A DNA stretch of 64,000 nucleotides from CAYWPG01 sp964460035 (GTDB lineage: Bacteria; Pseudomonadota; Gammaproteobacteria; Nitrococcales; AK92): NCBI GenBank assembly GCA_964460035.1, contig CAYWPG010000003.1, forward strand, positions 1-64,000, read 5' to 3'. The notes beneath the pieces are model-generated. The model had not been told where the DNA came from. It did no database searches and saw only the letters and a list, made by a program, of their open reading frames with translations. The translations under genes and the position numbers were made by a program. How positions within the stretch are numbered: position 1 is the stretch's first letter; each line of letters begins with the position of its first letter. Below are positions 59,540-64,000 of the stretch, piece by piece.

Positions 59540-60235
59540 CTAGACCTCCAGCCACTCCTTGCGGATCTCCGGAGCCTCCCGCAGCGCTTGAGGATTGCCG
59601 TCGAAGACGATGCGCCCATCGCCCATCACATACACACGATCCGAGATGCGCATGGCGATGCTGAGCTTCTGCTCGACCAGCAACACAGCCATCCCCTCCG
59701 CCGCCAGCTGTTGCAGCAAATCGGCGATCTCCTGCACGATCTTCGGCGCTAAGCCTTCGGTAGGTTCGTCTACGATCACGCACTTCGGATTGCCCATCAG
59801 CGTACGCGCCATGGTCAGCATCTGCTGCTCGCCGCCGGACAGCACTTCGCCTGGCGTATGCTCGCGCTCCTTCAGACGCGGAAAACGCTGATAAACTTCC
59901 TCGAACCCCCAACGGCCGTTCGAATTGCCTCGTTTTATCCCCAGCTGCAGGTTCTCCGCGACGGTCAAGCCGGGAAAAATCGCCCTATCCTCCGGGATGT
60001 AGCCCAAACCGCGGTTGGCGATCTCGTAGGCGGGCAGACCATCGATGCGCTTGCCCTCGAACAGCACCTCGCCGTCCGGCTCCACCAACCCCATGACGGC
60101 TTTGCATAGCGTCGAGCGCCCCACGCCATTGCGACCGATAAGGCTGACGATCTCGCCGGCATTCACGTGCATGGAGACGCCGCGCAGCACGTGTGATTTG
60201 CCGTAATAGGCATGCAAGTCGTTCGTCTGCAGCAT
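59540..60235 (-). CDS. livF: branched-chain amino-acid-type ABC transporter ATPase LivF, Walker A Lys replaced
   Basis: Predicted 231 residues, last gene of the liv operon. LivF-type ATPases drive import with LivG. 'HAYYGKSHVLRGVSM', signature 'VLSGGEQQMLTMARTL', Walker B 'CVIVDEPTEGLAP' and switch His region 'VLLVEQKL' (Gln in place of the His, normal for LivF) are present. The Walker A is 'GRNGVGRST' where the family has GRNGxGKT: Arg (codon 60116-60118) replaces the ATP-binding Lys. Begins 2 bp after livG. Confidence 0.93.
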   Translation of the reverse strand: MLQTNDLHAYYGKSHVLRGVSMHVNAGEIVSLIGRNGVGRSTLCKAVMGLVEPDGEVLFEGKRIDGLPAYEIANRGLGYIPEDRAIFPGLTVAENLQLGIKRGNSNGRWGFEEVYQRFPRLKEREHTPGEVLSGGEQQMLTMARTLMGNPKCVIVDEPTEGLAPKIVQEIADLLQQLAAEGMAVLLVEQKLSIAMRISDRVYVMGDGRIVFDGNPQALREAPEIRKEWLEV

Positions 60236-60237
60236 GG

Positions 60238-60990
60238 TCAGTGCACCTCCGTCCCCAAGTACGCTTCCTGCACTGCTTTGTTAGCGCGTACGGCTTCCGG
60301 AGTATCGCTGGCGATCACCTGGCCGTACACCAGCACGCTGATCCGGTCGGCCAAGCCGAACACCACGCTAAGATCGTGCTCGACCATCACCAGCGTGCAA
60401 TCACGCGTCACTTCCCGGATCAGTTCCACGACCTGGACCGACTCCGTGTGACTCATACCCGCCGTAGGCTCATCCAACAGCAACACCTTGGCGCCCGACC
60501 CCAGCGTGCACCCGATCTCCAGCGCGCGCTGCTCGGCGTAGGTAAGAAGACCGGCGAGCACGTTGCGGCGCGAAGTAAGCTTGAGCTTCTCCATCAACTC
60601 GTCGGCGCGCTCTTTGACGGCGTGTTGGTTACTGACGAACTTCCAAAAGGCGTACTTATGCCCCATGGACCATAGCAGCGAACAGCGCAGATTCTGCTCC
60701 ACCGTCATGTTCTGGAACAGGTTGGTCACCTGGAAACTGCGGCTAAGCCCCATGCGGTTGATCTGATGCGCCGGCTTGCCGGCGATGGGCTTGCCAAACA
60801 GCTCTACCTCGCCCGCCGTGGGAGCGAGACGGCCGCTGATCAGGTTGAACAAGGTCGACTTGCCAGCGCCATTGGGACCTATGATCACGTGGCGCTCGTT
60901 CTCCTTCACCGTGAGGTCCACTCCCCGGATGATTTCGGCGCGCCCGAAGTTCTTCTTCACCCCTCGCAGGGTCAGTGCATTCGTGCTCAT
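60238..60990 (-). CDS. livG: branched-chain amino-acid-type ABC transporter ATPase LivG
   Basis: Predicted 250 residues. Canonical Walker A 'IIGPNGAGKSTLFNLISG', 'LSRSFQVTNLFQNMTVEQNL' (the LivG Q-loop region) and Walker B 'VLLLDEPTAGMS' with switch 'VMVEHDLSVVF'. The signature motif is degenerate ('LLTYAEQRALEIG' instead of LSYGxQR), common in LivG proteins. ATG 60990 has AGGA 8 nt upstream; a GTG two codons earlier overlaps the livM stop. Confidence 0.95.
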   Translation of the reverse strand: MSTNALTLRGVKKNFGRAEIIRGVDLTVKENERHVIIGPNGAGKSTLFNLISGRLAPTAGEVELFGKPIAGKPAHQINRMGLSRSFQVTNLFQNMTVEQNLRCSLLWSMGHKYAFWKFVSNQHAVKERADELMEKLKLTSRRNVLAGLLTYAEQRALEIGCTLGSGAKVLLLDEPTAGMSHTESVQVVELIREVTRDCTLVMVEHDLSVVFGLADRISVLVYGQVIASDTPEAVRANKAVQEAYLGTEVH

Positions 60991-60992
60991 GC

Positions 60993-62273
60993 TCACTTTC
61001 CTCCCGCCAGGGGTCCGGTCGCGCGCCTATACAACGGCCGTGCGTGGAACAGGAAGGCGCCAAGGCCGATGAGCAGGATCGCCGCCGCGACCACCCAGGG
61101 CAGTGCGTTGGTGGCCACGAATGTGACGCCGAACAGGCTCATCGGCATGGTGGGATCCCAACTGCGCTGAACGTGGTACGCCATCTCGATAAGGCAGATC
61201 CCCCCAAAGACGGCGACAATCAGCGTAACAGCCCCATACAGGCGCACCAGCACAGTACCCTTCCAGGCGCCGCTGCGGATGGCCTGATACTGCGTCAGGA
61301 TCACGCCCATCAGCCCCATGGGCGCGAACATCACCACCGCGATAAATATCAGCCCAAAATACAGCATCCACGCCTCGCTCACGGAGGCCAGCACATTCTC
61401 CAGATACATCACCAGGGCCGCGCCTAGAACAGGCCCGGCGAAAAAGCCAATGCCCCCGATGTAGGCGCTGAGTAGCACCTTCCCGGACAGTACGGCGCCC
61501 ACTGTCTCGTCGGTAATGATCTCCTCGACCACCACGAACAGGCCGCCGGCCAGACCGGCGAAGAAAGCAGCGATGCAGAATTGCAGAAACCGCACCATCT
61601 GCGGGTTGTAGCCCACGAACTGGGCGCGTTCGGCATTGTCGCGAACCGCATTGGCCATCCAGCCCAAGGGCGTCTTGCGCAGCAGATACATCGCCAGGGC
61701 GGCCAGCATGCCCCAGACGGCAACCAGGTAGTACGCGTGCAGATCGGGCCCGTAATCGATTCCGAAGAACGAGACCACTTCCTGCCGGTCGCCGTACAGG
61801 CCTGCCTCGCCGCCGAAGAAGCCGGTGAACATCAGCGTGCTCGAACGCACCAGCTCCATCAGCCCCAGTGAGATCAGCGCGAACACCGTGCCCGCCCGCC
61901 GTGTCGACAAGGCCCCGAAAACGATGCCGAAAAACAGGCCGGCAACGGCTCCTACCAGCGGCAGCAACTCGATGGGCAGCGCCAGCGCACCGTCGTTCAT
62001 CAAGCGCAGCGCGTGCATGGCCATATACCCGCCAAGACCTAGGTACACCGCATGCCCGAACGACAACAGACCGGTGTTGCCAAGCAACACGTTGTAGGAC
62101 AGCGCGAACACGATCATCACGCCGATCTGGCTCATCAGCTGGATGTCGTGTCCGGAGCTGAAGATGAACGGCAGCACCGCTACCGCGAATGCAGCGATCA
62201 GCCACGGCAGCGCCGGCCGAAGCCAGGAGGGCGTCCCGATGGCGACAGGATGTTGTTGCGGTATGGCACTCAT
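60993..62273 (-). CDS. livM: branched-chain amino-acid-type ABC permease LivM
   Basis: Predicted 426 residues. 'VMIVFALSYNVLLGNTGLLS' and 'GHAVYLGLGGYMAM' are the LivM/LivH-type permease motifs, with 'TPLGWMANAVRDNAERAQF' and 'GKVLLSAYIGGIGFFAGPVL' further on. Compared with usual LivM (about 330-425 residues) it carries extra C-terminal transmembrane helices. Start overlaps the livH stop as ATGA; ends directly before livG. Confidence 0.95.
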   Translation of the reverse strand: MSAIPQQHPVAIGTPSWLRPALPWLIAAFAVAVLPFIFSSGHDIQLMSQIGVMIVFALSYNVLLGNTGLLSFGHAVYLGLGGYMAMHALRLMNDGALALPIELLPLVGAVAGLFFGIVFGALSTRRAGTVFALISLGLMELVRSSTLMFTGFFGGEAGLYGDRQEVVSFFGIDYGPDLHAYYLVAVWGMLAALAMYLLRKTPLGWMANAVRDNAERAQFVGYNPQMVRFLQFCIAAFFAGLAGGLFVVVEEIITDETVGAVLSGKVLLSAYIGGIGFFAGPVLGAALVMYLENVLASVSEAWMLYFGLIFIAVVMFAPMGLMGVILTQYQAIRSGAWKGTVLVRLYGAVTLIVAVFGGICLIEMAYHVQRSWDPTMPMSLFGVTFVATNALPWVVAAAILLIGLGAFLFHARPLYRRATGPLAGGK

Positions 62274-63214
62274 GCTTCACGTCTCCCCATCAGGCCGCGC
62301 GGACGCACGATCAACGTCAGCACCAGCAGCAGGAACGGCAAGATCGGCGCGATGCGCGCCGACTCCATGTACCAGAGCGTCGCGAAGAAGTGATCGCGCG
62401 GGAGCTGAACGCTGGAGAACAGGTGCGCCAGGGAGAAGTCGATAGACAGCGCGAAGGTTTGCAGAATTCCAATGATCAGCGAGGCGATCAGGGACCCTTG
62501 GATCGAGCCCAGCCCGCCCAGCACCACCACCACGAACACTATGGGTCCCATCATGTACGCCATGCCGGGGTCGGTAATGAGGTGAATGCCTCCGACCACG
62601 CCGCCCAATGCCGCCAGCCCAGTACCGAATGCGAACACGGCCATGAAGACCAGTGGCACGTTATGCCCTAATGCGCCGACGATATCGGGCCGGGACAACG
62701 AAGCCTGGATGATCAGACCAGCCCGTGTCTTCTTCAGGAGCAGGAACAAGCCGATGAACATCGCCACCGCCACGATCAGCACGAATACCCGGAACGCCGG
62801 ATAGGTCGCGCCGAACAGCGAAAACAATGGAAAGTCCAGCGACGCGGGCATGCGGTAATTGACCGGGTTGTTGCCCCAAATCAGCCGCACGATCTCCTCG
62901 ATCACGTACGCCAGGCCAAAGGTGAACAGCAGCTCGGGTATGTGGCCGTGCTGGTGCACGTGTCTTAAGCCGTAGCGTTCTATCCCGGCGCCGACCAGCG
63001 CGACCAGGACAGGCGCTAGGAACAAGGCCACCCAGAAACCGGTATACAGCCCCAGGGTGTAAGCGAAGTAGGCTCCCAGCATATAGAAGCTGGCGTGCGC
63101 GAAGTTCAGCACACCCATCATGCCGAAGATCAGAGTCAGACCGCTGGATAGCATGAACAGCAGCATGCCGTACAGCAGGCCGTTGAGCAGCGAAAACACT
63201 AACGTCTCGACCAT
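62270..63214 (-). CDS. livH: branched-chain amino-acid-type ABC permease LivH
   Basis: Predicted 314 residues, about eight transmembrane helices. 'NGLLYGMLLFMLSSGLTLIF' and 'GMMGVLNFAHASFYMLGAYF' are classic LivH, with 'FTFGLAYVIEEIVRLIWG' and 'VVVLGGLGSIQGSLIASLII'. GGGGG precedes ATG 63214. Follows the binding-protein gene by 77 bp. Confidence 0.95.
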   Translation of the reverse strand: MVETLVFSLLNGLLYGMLLFMLSSGLTLIFGMMGVLNFAHASFYMLGAYFAYTLGLYTGFWVALFLAPVLVALVGAGIERYGLRHVHQHGHIPELLFTFGLAYVIEEIVRLIWGNNPVNYRMPASLDFPLFSLFGATYPAFRVFVLIVAVAMFIGLFLLLKKTRAGLIIQASLSRPDIVGALGHNVPLVFMAVFAFGTGLAALGGVVGGIHLITDPGMAYMMGPIVFVVVVLGGLGSIQGSLIASLIIGILQTFALSIDFSLAHLFSSVQLPRDHFFATLWYMESARIAPILPFLLLVLTLIVRPRGLMGRREA

Positions 63215-63291
63215 AGGTGCCCCCGGTCAGGAAAGCCGGCGCCGCGCCCCGCCAGGCGGGCGCCGGTCATACTACGTAACGAGCGCGCCGC

Positions 63292-64000
63292 TTACGGGCG
63301 TTGCATCTTGCAGCTCGTTGGGAGCACTGTGGCTTCGGCAGGTATCTTGGCGATGGTGCGGAAGCCCACGCCGCTGTTCTCGACGTCGTACTTGACTCTC
63401 TCGCCGTCCTGCCGCGCCATCACGGAGATGTACATGGGCTGGAACAGCTGATGGTCGTCGGCGCGCATCCACACCTTGCCGGTGGGAGACTCGAACTCCA
63501 TACCCGATAGAGCGGTCGCGACCTTGGTGCCGTCGGTACTGCCGGCCTGCTCTATCGCTGCCTTGAGCATGTACATCAGGTTGTAGATGCGGTGGTAATA
63601 CCAGTCGATGTCCGGATACCGCTGCTTGAACTCTTCCACAAAGCGAGCGTAATCGGACAACTCCTCCTCGACATTGACGTTCGAGTGCCACTCGGTGATC
63701 TGAAGGTTGCGGTCTATGCCGGATTCACCCAGGGCCGCGCCGGTACCCAGGCCGCCACCGTAGTAGGTGTAGAAGTTGGCCTGCAGGCCGCTGGCGACCG
63801 CCTCGCGAACCAGCAGACTCAAGTCATTGCCCCAGTTGCCGGTGACGATCGAATCAGCGCCGGCCTGGCGGATACGTGCGATGTACGGCGAGAAGTCGCG
63901 CACCTGCCCGATCGGATGCAAGATCTCGCCAACCACCTCCACATCCGGCCGCTTGTCGGCGATCAGCTGCTTGAAGCCGGCCGCCACGGCGTGGCCATGC
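63292..64000 (-). CDS. branched-chain amino-acid-type ABC substrate-binding protein (C-terminal part)
   Basis: About 235 C-terminal residues of a type I periplasmic binding protein; the frame runs off the right edge. 'IARIRQAGADSIVTGNWGND', 'FVEEFKQRYPDIDWYY', 'YNLMYMLKAAIEQAGSTDG' and 'MRADDHQLFQPMYISVM' are typical of LivJ/urea/amide-type binding proteins. It captures the ligand for the LivHMGF importer encoded next. Ligand not predictable. Signal peptide lies outside the window. Confidence 0.92.
   Translation of the reverse strand, partial: HGHAVAAGFKQLIADKRPDVEVVGEILHPIGQVRDFSPYIARIRQAGADSIVTGNWGNDLSLLVREAVASGLQANFYTYYGGGLGTGAALGESGIDRNLQITEWHSNVNVEEELSDYARFVEEFKQRYPDIDWYYHRIYNLMYMLKAAIEQAGSTDGTKVATALSGMEFESPTGKVWMRADDHQLFQPMYISVMARQDGERVKYDVENSGVGFRTIAKIPAEATVLPTSCKMQRP

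Overview
The window is a GC-rich, gene-dense piece of a gammaproteobacterium-like chromosome. A full RecBCD set, TfoX-like and HemG-type proteins, Aat, RmuC, a MksFEB-type condensin and a Pseudomonas RhlG-like reductase all point that way. The genus cannot be named from the sequence alone. It is a scaffold: a 100-N gap lies at 41959-42058, flanked by two identical 55-bp copies. No rRNA, tRNA, CRISPR array, transposase or phage module was seen.

Layout. 1-7650: recC-recB-recD on the minus strand with ATGA start/stop overlaps; recD runs off the left edge. 7883-14713: a TfoX-like protein and a HemG-type flavodoxin, a secreted beta-helix protein, a YbhN-like membrane protein, a tiny ORF coupled to a DUF938 methyltransferase, a sugar dehydrogenase and an unknown protein. 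14757-18515 (minus): a methyltransferase-like protein, a bactofilin, rmuC and a GNAT acetyltransferase. 18689-20360: a 2-hydroxy-3-oxopropionate reductase-like protein plus hydroxypyruvate isomerase. 20464-24665: a MORN-repeat/C13 caspase-fold protease, a broken patatin gene, and a secreted beta-propeller lipoprotein gene interrupted by an in-frame amber codon. 24862-29132: an mrfA-mrfB DNA-repair pair divergent from lexA, with two direct-repeat boxes of the alphaproteobacterial LexA type between them. 29226-34198: a SLAC1/TehA-type channel, a tartrate/malate-type dehydrogenase, a LysR regulator, panB and a shikimate kinase. 34261-41800: an RhlG-like reductase, a diguanylate cyclase, aat, a degenerate HD-GYP protein, an aldehyde dehydrogenase and a Lar-family zinc protein. 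42293-50465: secreted proteins (a duplicated-domain protein, a DNase I-fold nuclease with a helix-hairpin-helix tail, a small lipoprotein), an SMP-30 lactonase, an MFS carrier, an omega-amidase, a 1-Cys peroxiredoxin and a DUF3293 protein. 50657-55222: mksF-mksE-mksB. 55563-59278: a substrate-binding lipoprotein followed by a PAS-GGDEF-EAL sensor. 59540-64000: a branched-chain amino-acid-type ABC importer (livJHMGF).

Themes. DNA maintenance is heavily represented: RecBCD, RmuC, MrfAB beside LexA, MksFEB and a secreted nuclease. Three genes carry c-di-GMP domains: a GGEEF cyclase, an HD-GYP protein lacking its HD pair, and a GGDEF-EAL protein paired with a periplasmic binding protein. Several genes show decay or lost key residues: patatin, the amber-interrupted lipoprotein, a LivF with Arg in place of the Walker A Lys, and a binding protein with an odd centre. 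Sequencing or assembly error has to be excluded for each of these.
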